A stretch of DNA of 64,000 nt from Paracrocinitomix sp039939375 (GCA_039939375.1 JBDVJO010000002.1:434001-498000); one strand, 5' to 3'; shown: positions 52,938 to 61,414, counted from the stretch's first letter. The notes: generated from the letters alone by a model not told the origin. Numbers and translations: made by a program.

Positions 52938-53408
52938 TTAACAGCAGCCTCCGCCAGGAGTACAAGTATTATTATTGTCGTTTGTTAAATCAGCCAAATT
53001 TAGCTTTTGCTTTACAGGTATTCCGCAAGCGTCTGTTGCTAAGCAATCAGTTTGTTTGGATGTTAAAAGAAAGTCATTCATTGAAGTTGAAAGGCCGTAT
53101 TTTCCGATTGTTTCTCCCTGGTATTCAACTTCAATTTCGAGATCTTCCAATCCAATCGCCTTTTCAGCCATTTCTATAATTGAAAGTAGTTTACTTGGAA
53201 CTAATCTATGATCATAGTCATTTGCCTCCCACAATTGAAAACTAATCACAGATTCATCACGCATAACTCCTCCACAATCAATGAATTTTTTTTGAATCTT
53301 TCCAACTTCAGTCACGTGAAAATGTTTTGGAACAAATTTGCCGTTCGGTAACAAAAAATTAATTTCGTCTATTGTGGATAAGTGATTCTTTACTTCTGAT
53401 AATTTCAT
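52938..53408 (-). CDS. DUF6428 family protein
   Basis: The 156-residue protein begins with the family start (MKLSEVKNHLSTIDEINFLL) and has the conserved GKFVPKHFHVTEVGKIQKKF strand. Its tail is Cys-rich, ending CTPGGGCC, with other cysteines in DCLATDACG. In Bacteroidota it is regularly encoded between an arsR regulator and a tyrosine-phosphatase/arsenate reductase gene, exactly as here (gaps of one and four bases). A role in metalloid binding is plausible from the cysteines but not established. Confidence 0.82.
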   Translation of the reverse strand: MKLSEVKNHLSTIDEINFLLPNGKFVPKHFHVTEVGKIQKKFIDCGGVMRDESVISFQLWEANDYDHRLVPSKLLSIIEMAEKAIGLEDLEIEVEYQGETIGKYGLSTSMNDFLLTSKQTDCLATDACGIPVKQKLNLADLTNDNNNTCTPGGGCC

Positions 53409-53744
53409 TTAATTACATTTTTGAATTTTACAAATACTCTCATTATCGAAAAGAGAGTTGAACATTTGCTGCATTTCTTCCCAATAGGTTTGATTGATGC
53501 AATAGCAGACAGAAGTTCCAATTTTTGTACTTTTTAAAACTTGGTTATTTACCAGTTCTTTAAGATGTTGTGATACTGTAGCTTGAGAAAGTCCAGTCAC
53601 TTCAACCAAAGTACCGTTTACACATTCATCTGCTTTTAACAAATGCTGTACGATAGCAATACGGGCTGGGTGCCCTAGCGATTTAGCTATCGCGGCCAAT
53701 GCGTTTTGCTCTTCTGTAAATAGATTATTTTTAGATACTCCCAT
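53409..53744 (-). CDS. ArsR-family transcriptional repressor
   Basis: I start at the ATG at 53744 (MGVSKNNLFTEEQNALAAIA); a longer frame to 53786 adds a hydrophobic stretch out of character for this family. The winged helix is clear (AIAKSLGHPARIAIVQHLLK, then VTGLSQATVSQHLKEL). Candidate metal-binding cysteines are at ADECVNG, SVCYC and the C-terminal CKIQKCN. It probably represses its own three-gene operon with DUF6428 and the phosphatase until arsenite or a thiophilic metal binds. Confidence 0.88.
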   Translation of the reverse strand: MGVSKNNLFTEEQNALAAIAKSLGHPARIAIVQHLLKADECVNGTLVEVTGLSQATVSQHLKELVNNQVLKSTKIGTSVCYCINQTYWEEMQQMFNSLFDNESICKIQKCN

Positions 53745-53798
53745 TATTAATTGCAATATTACGATTAATAAAAAGAATAATGACAATATTTTGTCAAA

Positions 53799-54281
53799 TT
53801 ATATTAGTTGTGCTGAAAAACTATAGTCAGAAGTAGCAGTATTATTGGAGAATTCAAGAAATAATTCAATCATTTCAAATAACTTATTTACCTCATGTTC
53901 TGTCAATGAATCAATTTCAATAACACTAGAGAAAGCATTTCTCAGATAAACGGATTGATACTTTTTGGAGCTCACCAATCGTGCTATAGATTTATCCATT
54001 GCTCTTTTGTCTATAGAGGTACTGAAAATCACATCACATTTTTCTTCTAACAAAAATCGAATTAAATCATCAATAGATTGTTCTTTGTTCTCATGACTCA
54101 ATAGTCCAATATTCAAAGTTGGATGTTCTACAACCATTAATAAATCGCCTAAAATATCAACTGGTCTAATTTCAAGATTCATCTCTGAAGAATGCGCAAA
54201 CAACTTTTTAGCAAGACCTCTAATTACTTTGGGTTGTCCTTTTTCTGACTTGTCGTCTAAGAAATAAATTGTTGGTTTCAT
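53799..54281 (-). CDS. Unknown cytoplasmic protein, receiver-like opening
   Basis: The 160-residue protein begins PTIYFLDDKSEKGQP, which recalls the first strand and acidic pair of receiver domains. It continues with alternating strands and helices (LNIGLLSHENK, CDVIFSTSID, YQSVYLRNAF). No Asp/Lys pair fits a functional REC, so it may be a degenerate receiver or an unrelated alpha/beta fold. It sits among signalling genes but has no obvious partner; the promoter region of about 98 bases upstream is its own. Confidence 0.55.
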   Translation of the reverse strand: MKPTIYFLDDKSEKGQPKVIRGLAKKLFAHSSEMNLEIRPVDILGDLLMVVEHPTLNIGLLSHENKEQSIDDLIRFLLEEKCDVIFSTSIDKRAMDKSIARLVSSKKYQSVYLRNAFSSVIEIDSLTEHEVNKLFEMIELFLEFSNNTATSDYSFSAQLI

Positions 54282-54379
54282 TCAGTACTGTTAGATTATG
54301 TTACTAAAGTCTGAATTACTTACTCCTTAAGCATCCGTATTAACACGGTATTATAATAAAAGGTTCTAGGTATTAATAC

Positions 54380-55054
54380 TTAAATTATACCTAGTTTGAA
54401 AGCGTATTTAATAAGTCCTGCGGTGTTTTTGACCTGTAATTTGTTGATAATGTTTTGTCTATGAGAATCAACAGTTCTTTTTGACAAGTTTAATTTTTGA
54501 CCTATTTCTTCATTAGTTAATTCAGAAGCAATTAAAGTTAAAACCTCCATTTCACGTTTTGACAATATGTTCTCATTTTTTGAAACACTTGAACGTTTAA
54601 CTTTTTCTAAGTTCAAGGCTGATTCATTATAAGGCTCCATGAGTTTTATAGCAACATCATTGCTATAATAGTTCCTTCCGTCTAATACAGTGTTTATTGC
54701 TTCCTCTAGTATTTCAGGACCAGTATTCTTTAATAAATATCCAGCTGCTCCTGCTTTGATCATGCTCCTTATTTCAAAGTCTTCATCAAACATGGACAAA
54801 GCAATAATTTTTGTGAACTTGTCATTTTTGACAATTTCTCGAGTTGCTCGAATGCCGTCTTTTTCAGGCATATTAATATCCATGAAAATGATGTCATAAT
54901 TGGTGATTAAGGCACGCTTTACTGCTTCTTCTCCATTAATCGCTTCATGAATTTCTGAAATACGGCTAGACATTCCTCCAGATTCAAGCGTATATTTGAT
55001 TCCGTTCCTGACCAATTTATGATCATCTACCAATAGTATTTTAATCTTCTTCAT
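54380..55054 (-). CDS. NarL/FixJ-type response regulator
   Basis: A receiver (residues 1-125; IKILLVDDHKLVRNG, DIIFMDINMPEKDGI, IIALSMFDED, GYLLKN) is joined to a LuxR-type helix-turn-helix (LSKREMEVLTLIASELTNEE, IGQKLNLSKRTVDSHRQNI). Its start overlaps the upstream histidine-kinase gene by 14 bases, giving coupled synthesis of a cognate pair. It is the last gene of a four-gene minus-strand operon with two STAS-like proteins. Targets could include the divergent acyltransferase-fusion gene; this is inference. Confidence 0.92.
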   Translation of the reverse strand: MKKIKILLVDDHKLVRNGIKYTLESGGMSSRISEIHEAINGEEAVKRALITNYDIIFMDINMPEKDGIRATREIVKNDKFTKIIALSMFDEDFEIRSMIKAGAAGYLLKNTGPEILEEAINTVLDGRNYYSNDVAIKLMEPYNESALNLEKVKRSSVSKNENILSKREMEVLTLIASELTNEEIGQKLNLSKRTVDSHRQNIINKLQVKNTAGLIKYAFKLGII

Positions 55055-56225
55055 TTGGGCTTATTAATGGGAATTTAACAAAAGTTGAAGTTCCTTCTCC
55101 TAGTTTACTTTTCATTTCTAATTCACCGTTGAACGCTTTAACTTTTGTTTTTAAATTTTCATATCCTCTATTTTCACCAATGCGGTTTAACTTTTTTAAA
55201 TCAAATCCTTTACCATTGTCTTCTAAATATACGCTTACAATGTTTTCCGTCAAATTTAATTCAAGTTCAATTAAAAGTTCAGTGGCTTCAGCATGTTTAA
55301 TCATGTTATTTATAAATTCTTGACAAATTCTATAAATTACAATTTCAAGGTTGGCATCTAATCTATTTAAATCTGGATTTTTAGAAAATCGAACCTCTAT
55401 ATTTGCTTGATCTTTTAATTTACTAGTTAAATCTGCGATAGCCATGTTTAAGCCGCCCCTTGTTAATACACTTGGCATCAAATTAAAACAGATTTCGCGC
55501 AAATGTTTTATTGAACCATCTAAAATTTGAGTACAAGTAGATATAAGTTCCAGTTGTTTTGGGTCGCCTTGACTATGTTTTCTCAAATTACTGATCATTA
55601 ATTTGGTCATGGATAATTCTTGACCTATTGAATCATGTAAGTCATCTGCAACCCGCTTTTGTTCATTTTGTTCAGTTGAGAAAATAGCCTGTAATATTCG
55701 CTGTTCGTTTAGTTTCTGCTCAGTAATGTCTTTTACACTGATTAAATAACCTTTGAATTCATCAAATCGATTGATAATTTGAGAACAAGTGAATTGTCCT
55801 ATGATAGTTTTGTTTTCACCTTTTAGTTTTTCTTCAAGGAGTAAACTTTTCTGATCACCTAAAAGTTTTGATTTTATTGTTTTAAATAATGAACTTGTAC
55901 CACCTATGAATTGATCCAGTTGAGCACCTATTAGGTCTTCTCTTTCCTTGCCGAGTGCAACTTCTAAAGCAGAATTAAAATCAGTTAAACGCCCTTCTTT
56001 GTTTACGATCATTACCAAATCAGTAACAGCATTAAAAATACTAGAGAAATATTCTTTAGAAACGTTGGTTGAAAGCAATTCTTCTCCAAGCATATTGATC
56101 CCAGAAATGATCATATCATATTGGTCAATGTCATCAGAAATTTTGCCCTGATATTCATAATTACCAGCAGAGTACTCTAAAAGTAGGTTGCTTATTTCTT
56201 CTATTTGTGATTCTGAATCTGGCAT
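55041..56225 (-). CDS. Soluble PAS histidine kinase (HisKA_3/HPK7 type)
   Basis: A helical N-terminus is followed by a PAS domain (about 55-175; IFNAVTDLVMIVNKEGRLTD, SVKDITEQKLNE). HisKA_3 with the phospho-acceptor His197 (EQKRVADDLHDSIGQELS) and a HATPase domain (IYRICQEFINNMIKHAEA, LEDNGKGFD) complete it. No membrane helix is seen, so it senses an internal signal. The gene starts four bases after the second STAS-like gene and overlaps the NarL-type regulator gene. The organisation implies the STAS-like proteins belong to this pathway. Confidence 0.92.
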   Translation of the reverse strand: MPDSESQIEEISNLLLEYSAGNYEYQGKISDDIDQYDMIISGINMLGEELLSTNVSKEYFSSIFNAVTDLVMIVNKEGRLTDFNSALEVALGKEREDLIGAQLDQFIGGTSSLFKTIKSKLLGDQKSLLLEEKLKGENKTIIGQFTCSQIINRFDEFKGYLISVKDITEQKLNEQRILQAIFSTEQNEQKRVADDLHDSIGQELSMTKLMISNLRKHSQGDPKQLELISTCTQILDGSIKHLREICFNLMPSVLTRGGLNMAIADLTSKLKDQANIEVRFSKNPDLNRLDANLEIVIYRICQEFINNMIKHAEATELLIELELNLTENIVSVYLEDNGKGFDLKKLNRIGENRGYENLKTKVKAFNGELEMKSKLGEGTSTFVKFPLISPNEED

Positions 56226-56229
56226 TATT

Positions 56230-56646
56230 TTAAAATTGCTTTAACCAAAGTAGAGCTTCTTTTTCATCTTTGAAAACTTTCGTTGGAACTTTTACTTTAA
56301 TAGCACTTATTTTAATAAAAAAGTTCGCAAGGTGAGCTTCGAACACATTTTTGGCTATGATTGCACCTGCGCTTACGCCTTTAATTCCTAAGTCGGAATT
56401 AAAATAATTCCTTGCCTCTTTGTTGATTGATTTTAATCCATCTTGTTGAAAAATCATTGGATAGCTTCTGCCGTTAATAAACTGAAGCCTAGTTTCAACA
56501 ATTTTTTTCGCGATATTCAAGTCTATAGAATCTGCCTTAAATGTACCATAAAGAATTCCATTTTTTAGTTCAAGTTTCATCAACTCATTTTCGAAGGTTC
56601 TATTTTCTATTGATTGATTAAAACTCAATTTTTTTTCAATGGACAT
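56230..56646 (-). CDS. SpoIIAA/STAS-like protein, paralog 2
   Basis: The 138-residue protein is a clear paralog of the one encoded just upstream. Shared features are the strand MKLELKNGILYGTFKADS, the helix DLNIAKKIVETRLQFINGRS, the segment EARNYFNSDLGIKGVSAGAI, and the ending VPTKVFKDEKEALLWLKQF. The alternating strand/helix pattern and WLK tail fit SpoIIAA-like/STAS folds found in Bacteroidota. A 23-residue N-terminal extension is unique to it. Its start overlaps the first paralog by 11 bases, and the kinase gene follows four bases after its stop. Function is inferred only from fold and context. Confidence 0.68.
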   Translation of the reverse strand: MSIEKKLSFNQSIENRTFENELMKLELKNGILYGTFKADSIDLNIAKKIVETRLQFINGRSYPMIFQQDGLKSINKEARNYFNSDLGIKGVSAGAIIAKNVFEAHLANFFIKISAIKVKVPTKVFKDEKEALLWLKQF

Positions 56647-57022
56647 ATTCTTTTAACCAAGTAACTGCTTCTTCTTCATTTGAAAAAACTCGGGCAGGTA
56701 ACTTATTTTTATGAACAGTTATTTTCAAAAAAAAATTGGCCAAATGTCTTGTTAAAGGTGAAGTAGAAATTAAAGCCGAAGCTGAAACACCTTCCCTTGC
56801 TTCATCCGAGTTCAAATAGGTTCTGGCTTCACGATCTATTTGTTTAAGCCCAATCTCAGCAATCATTAAAGGAGTAGGTTTCCCTTTTGTAAGTTCAAGT
56901 CTTGCCTCAACCACTTTCTTAGCTACCTCCAACGTCACCTTTTCTTTCTTATAAGTCCCTTTTAACACTGAATCAATGTATTCAAATATCACAAATTCAT
57001 TTTCAAAAATGGTCTTAATCAT
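56636..57022 (-). CDS. SpoIIAA/STAS-like protein, paralog 1
   Basis: At 128 residues this is the first gene of the minus-strand signalling operon. It has the same order as its paralog: FVIFEYIDSVLKGTYKKEKV, then TLEVAKKVVEARLELTKGKP, EARTYLNSDEAREGVSASAL and LPARVFSNEEEAVTWLKEY. No Ser in the classical SpoIIAA phosphorylation context could be identified with confidence. A possible role is as a phosphorylation-controlled antagonist acted on by the REC-SpoIIE phosphatase; this is a hypothesis. The divergent enzyme gene starts about 170 bases away. Confidence 0.68.
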   Translation of the reverse strand: MIKTIFENEFVIFEYIDSVLKGTYKKEKVTLEVAKKVVEARLELTKGKPTPLMIAEIGLKQIDREARTYLNSDEAREGVSASALISTSPLTRHLANFFLKITVHKNKLPARVFSNEEEAVTWLKEYVH

Positions 57023-57194
57023 ATCAAATTATGCTCAAAAATAATTAATTCTACTTACTTTAGAATTGTAAGTGTTTTTACTTAGGTGTAAGATACTAAA
57101 AAATACTTTTAAATCCAGTGTTTAAACTGTTTTATGAGGTTTGCAGAATGCCGAATTTTGAGGTGAAATAATTTTTAATTAAGTGAACCTCAAG

Positions 57195-59615
57195 ATGAAT
57201 GAATCAGCAATAAATACAGTGAACGGAATAGCGAATTACGCAAGATCAAAAAAGATTGTTCATCAAACTACTTCCGCAGGAATGGTTGATGGAATGCTTT
57301 TAGAAGTTGAAGGTGAGAAAATGGTAAACTTTGGTTCTTGTAGTTATTTGGGATTAGAATTTGATGAGAGATTAAAGGAAGCGGGGAAAGAAGCAATAGA
57401 TAATTATGGGACGCAATTCTCTGCATCAAGAGCTTACTTGTCAATCGATTTGTATGAAGAACTGGAGAATAAGTTAACTCAGATTTTTGACGCTCCAGTG
57501 ATCGTTGCTCCTACAACAACTTTGGGGCATATCTCAGCAATTCCAGTTATCGTAGAAGATACTGATGCAATTATAATGGATCATCAAGTTCATAATTCTG
57601 TGCAAATGGCGGTGGGACTTTTAAAATCAAGAAACATCCATGTTGAAATGGTCAGACATAATAGGATGGATCAGCTCGAGCAAAAAATTATCCAGCTCAG
57701 ACAAAAATATAACAGGATTTGGTATATGGCTGATGGGATATACTCTATGTATGGTGATTTTTCTCCTGTAGATGAAATTGTTGATTTAATGGAAAAGTAT
57801 AAAGAATTACATTATTATGTTGATGATGCTCATGGAATGAGTTGCTTTGGTAAAAAGGGGCAAGGGAGTGTGTTACGAAATAGAAAAATGCATCCTAAAA
57901 TGATTTTAGCTACCTCTTTTGCCAAAGCTTTTGCGACTGGCGGGGGTGTTTTAGTTTTTCCTAATCAAGAAATTGCACAAAAGGTAAGAAACTGTGGTGG
58001 TCCCTTTAATTCATCCGGGCCTATGCAACCAGCTTCTTTGGGGGCAGCAATAGCTTGCGCTGATCTTCATTTAACTGGTGAAATTGAAAATTACCAGCAA
58101 GAATTAAATGAAAAAGTACTTTATACTCAATTAATGCTTAAAAAGTATGGGTTGCCTAATGTATCAGAGAAACAATCTCCAATTTTTTATGTTGCCGCTG
58201 GACTTCCAAAAGTAGCATATCATGTTATAGAGAAAATGAAAAATTCAGGTCACTTTTTAAACATAGGAATCTTTCCAACCGTACCAATTAAGAATTCTGG
58301 AATTAGATTTACGATAACACGATTGCACACTTTTGAGGAAATTCAGAAAATGATAGCAGACTTGGCGATTCACTTTTATCAAACATTGGAAGAAGAACAA
58401 TTTACAATTGAAAAGGTGTGCAAAGCTTTTAAGATTGAAGTACCTGGAATTGAGATTAAAGATGAAAGAGTAGACAAAAGTTCACTAAAAGTTGAAAGCT
58501 ATACGTCAATCATTGACATCCCAAAAGACAAATGGAATAATCATCTAGGGCAACGCGGCATATATGATTGGAACGGAATGAACGTAATTGAAAATTCGTT
58601 CAAAGAAAATCAGTTAAAAGAAGACAATTGGAATTTTCATTACGTCTCAGTTGTGGATTCAAAGGGCGAGTTAGTTTTGCAAACTTTTCTTTCTTCGGGA
58701 TATATGAAAGACGATATGCTTTCTTCTAAAGAAATTTCTGCAGATATCAAAAGTTTGCGAATTGACAATCCTTATTTCTACACGTCTAAATTTTTAATGG
58801 TAGGATCATTGATCACTGAAGGGAACCATCTTTATCTTAATAAAAATCACGAAGGACACAAAAAAGCTTTAGCGCTATTATTTGAAGAAATTGAAAAGAT
58901 TCAAAAAATGACTGAGGCAACTACTTTGATGATTCGAGATTTACCTGCAAATGATTCAGAGATGGATAATTTGATGGTTGATAATGGATATTTTAAATCT
59001 GATATGCCCGAAAACTATTCCGTTGATATCTCAAATTGGGACGGAATAGAATCTTATAGAACACAACTATCTAAAAGATCCAAAAGACATTTCAAAGAAA
59101 ACGTTGAAAGGTATGCCGATTGCTTTTTAGTGGATTTAGATTTTAAACCATCTACTTCAGAATTAAAGGAGTTATATCAACTGTATGCTAACGTTTTTGA
59201 AAAGTCAGATGAGATTAGCACCTTTAAAATACCGTACAAGTTTTTCGAAGTTTTATCTCAAAACGAAAAATGGAAAATTGTCACGTTGAGATTGAAGGAG
59301 CGCCCTGATCAAATTGTAGGAATGGTTTGCAGTTATGCCGGAAGTCAGGATTATTCAGGTGTCTTAGTAGGGCTAGATTATCAAATGAATAGTAAATATT
59401 GCGTGTATAGACAGTTGATTAATCAATTAATCGTAAATGCTAAAAATTTAAGCTACAATAAAGTGAATTTTGGGTTTTCTGCTGGGATAGAAAAACGAAA
59501 ATTTGGTGCTTTGCCTGAGCAGTCAGTAGCTTACGTACAAGTTAATGACAACTTTAAGTTTGAAGCTTTAATATCTGAAAATCGAACAAATGAAAAAAGA
59601 AAGGAAAAAATATGA
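57195..59615 (+). CDS. Fused alpha-oxoamine-synthase-like PLP enzyme and GNAT/FemAB-like acyltransferase
   Basis: Residues 1-410 are a class II aminotransferase-like alpha-oxoamine synthase. Features are FGSCSYLGLEFD near the start, DDAHGMSCFGKKGQG and the PLP lysine (about 244) in TSFAKAFATGGG. Such enzymes condense an acyl-CoA or acyl-ACP with an amino acid (AONS, KBL, serine palmitoyltransferase, CqsA). Residues 440-800 are a GNAT/FemAB-like acyltransferase domain (YRTQLSKRSKRHFKENVERY). I chose the ATG at 57195 over a GTG 12 bases upstream. The 807-residue fusion is known as a Bacteroidota architecture without assigned substrate; N-acylation of the condensation product is an attractive guess. 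Confidence 0.85.
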   Translation: MNESAINTVNGIANYARSKKIVHQTTSAGMVDGMLLEVEGEKMVNFGSCSYLGLEFDERLKEAGKEAIDNYGTQFSASRAYLSIDLYEELENKLTQIFDAPVIVAPTTTLGHISAIPVIVEDTDAIIMDHQVHNSVQMAVGLLKSRNIHVEMVRHNRMDQLEQKIIQLRQKYNRIWYMADGIYSMYGDFSPVDEIVDLMEKYKELHYYVDDAHGMSCFGKKGQGSVLRNRKMHPKMILATSFAKAFATGGGVLVFPNQEIAQKVRNCGGPFNSSGPMQPASLGAAIACADLHLTGEIENYQQELNEKVLYTQLMLKKYGLPNVSEKQSPIFYVAAGLPKVAYHVIEKMKNSGHFLNIGIFPTVPIKNSGIRFTITRLHTFEEIQKMIADLAIHFYQTLEEEQFTIEKVCKAFKIEVPGIEIKDERVDKSSLKVESYTSIIDIPKDKWNNHLGQRGIYDWNGMNVIENSFKENQLKEDNWNFHYVSVVDSKGELVLQTFLSSGYMKDDMLSSKEISADIKSLRIDNPYFYTSKFLMVGSLITEGNHLYLNKNHEGHKKALALLFEEIEKIQKMTEATTLMIRDLPANDSEMDNLMVDNGYFKSDMPENYSVDISNWDGIESYRTQLSKRSKRHFKENVERYADCFLVDLDFKPSTSELKELYQLYANVFEKSDEISTFKIPYKFFEVLSQNEKWKIVTLRLKERPDQIVGMVCSYAGSQDYSGVLVGLDYQMNSKYCVYRQLINQLIVNAKNLSYNKVNFGFSAGIEKRKFGALPEQSVAYVQVNDNFKFEALISENRTNEKRKEKI

Positions 59616-59874
59616 TTTGAGCCTTCAAGAGTTTTTCTTGTTTGATAATCGATCTAAAATCAATCTCTTAAAGATTCACGGCAAAGTGATTTATTTCGAT
59701 TTCCCGAATTCTGAACTTATTGTAATCGTATATTTTATTTATGATTTTCACGTGAAGGTTATTCGCCTAATGACAACTAAAAAAGTGATAGAAATTTCAC
59801 CCATAATTAACGGCGAAGACTTCTCTACGTATTTAAACCTAAAGGGTATGAATATGCAATTATTTTTGTCTTAA
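59590..59874 (+). CDS. Small unknown protein overlapping the fused enzyme gene
   Basis: The 94-residue ORF starts inside the 3' end of the fused enzyme gene and overlaps it by 26 bases in another frame, which suggests coupled translation. It is basic at the N-terminus and has two hydrophobic strand-like stretches (KVIYFDFPNSELIVIVYFI, then FHVKVIRLM). No domain is recognised. A small accessory subunit or regulator of the enzyme is possible. A 165-base gap follows before the next kinase gene. Confidence 0.6.
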   Translation: MKKERKKYDLSLQEFFLFDNRSKINLLKIHGKVIYFDFPNSELIVIVYFIYDFHVKVIRLMTTKKVIEISPIINGEDFSTYLNLKGMNMQLFLS

Positions 59875-60039
59875 AAGTTGTTGCGGAAACTACGGTATTT
59901 TGCCATTTTTAAAACTTGTAACTAACTGTAATTTAGGTTTTTTCGTAAAAGGGTTGTTTGAAGGATTCAATTGAGCTTGAATTAATTAAAGTTAGGTCTT
60001 ACCTTTATTTAAATCTCTAGATTGCTCTAGGTTTTTAAT

Positions 60040-60699
60040 ATGAATAAACAACCAATAAATAGCGCCATTACCCAGGATGAAGTTCTGAGCTTGTTTCAAA
60101 AATCTTTTGAGAAACAAGATGAAGAAAATCGAAATTTAGTAGAGCTTTTTCACGAGCAGATAGGAGCAGAACTTTTAGCCCTGAAAATGAAAATTAATCA
60201 GGCTGAAATTTCTGATCAATTAAAGTCCTATGTTGAAGAAAATTTGAATGGTATTGTACAAAAAATCAAAGCTTATTCTAATGAATTGTTTCCAATGTCA
60301 TTAGATCAATTAGGATTTGAACAAGCCTTTAATAGTAGAATTAGAAGTTATCAATTAAATAATCAAGTTAATATTCAGGTCAAGAAATTGTTTAGAGAAA
60401 AGATCACCCTTCAGCCCAAAATTGCCACCGCAATGTTTTTTATTATAGATGAAATTATAAAAAACTGCCTTGCGCACGCAAAATGTGATACAATTGAAAT
60501 CAACTTGTTAAGTAAAACACCATTCAAAATGGAGATTATTGATAATGGAACTGGTTTTGAATGTTCTATGAGTAATTTACGCCTGGAACATAGCGGTTTA
60601 AATAAAATTATTTGCCGTGCTAAAGCTATAGATGCAAAAGTAAAATTTGAGAAATTACCTCTTGCAGGTTCTAAAGTTAACATTTGTGTTCATGAGTGA
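60040..60699 (+). CDS. Short soluble histidine kinase (HisKA_3-like)
   Basis: The 219-residue protein has only a dimerisation/phospho-acceptor segment with a candidate His38 (NLVELFHEQIGAELLALKMK) and a HATPase domain (FFIIDEIIKNCLAHAKCDTI, IIDNGTGFE, SGLNKIICRAKAIDA). No sensor domain or membrane helix is present. It may take its input from another protein, for example the small protein encoded upstream. The regulator gene overlaps its end by eight bases. Confidence 0.85.
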   Translation: MNKQPINSAITQDEVLSLFQKSFEKQDEENRNLVELFHEQIGAELLALKMKINQAEISDQLKSYVEENLNGIVQKIKAYSNELFPMSLDQLGFEQAFNSRIRSYQLNNQVNIQVKKLFREKITLQPKIATAMFFIIDEIIKNCLAHAKCDTIEINLLSKTPFKMEIIDNGTGFECSMSNLRLEHSGLNKIICRAKAIDAKVKFEKLPLAGSKVNICVHE

Positions 60700-61354
60700 A
60701 AATAGTATTAAAATAGGAATTGCAGAAGATCAAACCTTGTTTAGGCAAGGTCTAGTTCAAATTTTAAATAGCTTGGATAATGTAAAAGTTGTTGTTGAAG
60801 CTGAAAACGGGAAAGAGTTGGTCACTAAAATGCAAAAAACAAAAATTGATATTGCGTTTTTAGATTATAAAATGCCCATTCAAAATGGTCCTGAAACGGC
60901 AAAGATTATCTCTAAAAAATATCCCAGAACAAAAATTCTTTTCATTTCTATGTATAATGAAGAAGAGTTTATTATCAGCGCAATTGAATCTGGTGCAAAT
61001 GGCTACATCACTAAAGATGAAGATGTAGACGAAATTGAACTGGCCATTCAAAGTTTAATGAGCACAGGGTATTACATGAATGACGGAACATCAAGACTGC
61101 TTTTAGGAAATTTATTATCTAATGGTAAGCTTGAACCTAACTTTAAAGAAACTCCTAAAAGTCTAACTGATTTGGAGATTCATGTGATGAAGCTAATTTG
61201 CAAAGAATACAGTACAAAAGAAATTGCTGAATCAATACACAGAGGCGTAAGAACTGTTGAAGGCATCCGATCTAATATTCTTAAAAAAACTGGAGCAAAA
61301 AATTCTAATGGAATCGTTATGTATGCCGTCAAAAAAGGCATTGTTCAAATTTAG
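60692..61354 (+). CDS. NarL/FixJ-type response regulator
   Basis: I start at the ATG at 60692 (MSENSIKIGIAEDQTLFRQG) rather than an upstream in-frame codon within the kinase gene. The receiver (IAFLDYKMPIQNGPE, ILFISMYNEEE, GYITKDED) is followed by a LuxR-type helix-turn-helix (LTDLEIHVMKLICKEYSTKE, IAESIHRGVRTVEGIRSNIL). The overlap with the short kinase marks them as a cognate pair. It is a second NarL-type system close to the fused enzyme gene, on the other side from the first. Confidence 0.9.
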   Translation: MSENSIKIGIAEDQTLFRQGLVQILNSLDNVKVVVEAENGKELVTKMQKTKIDIAFLDYKMPIQNGPETAKIISKKYPRTKILFISMYNEEEFIISAIESGANGYITKDEDVDEIELAIQSLMSTGYYMNDGTSRLLLGNLLSNGKLEPNFKETPKSLTDLEIHVMKLICKEYSTKEIAESIHRGVRTVEGIRSNILKKTGAKNSNGIVMYAVKKGIVQI

Positions 61355-61379
61355 GATTTCAAGCGACAGAATTTTATTA

Positions 61380-61410
61380 TTGACAAGCTACTTCGTTTTC
61401 GTTATCTTTG
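61380..61410 (+). promoter_or_regulatory. Bacteroidota-type promoter giving a near-leaderless transcript
   Basis: TTG (61380-61382), a 20-base spacer and TATCTTTG (61403-61410) match the consensus. The start codon of the next gene lies at 61415, so transcription should begin at or within a few bases of the ATG. Confidence 0.58.
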
Positions 61411-61414
61411 AGTA

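Noticed and set aside
52785..53211. Plus-strand ORFs opposite the phosphatase and DUF6428 genes
   Set aside because: They are antisense shadows of the ars-like operon, which has consistent starts, spacing and motifs.
59743..59760. parS-like palindrome around CACGTG (a second one near 53315)
   Set aside because: Only about 11 of 16 positions match the parS consensus and both lie inside coding sequence, far from parAB. A random match is as likely.
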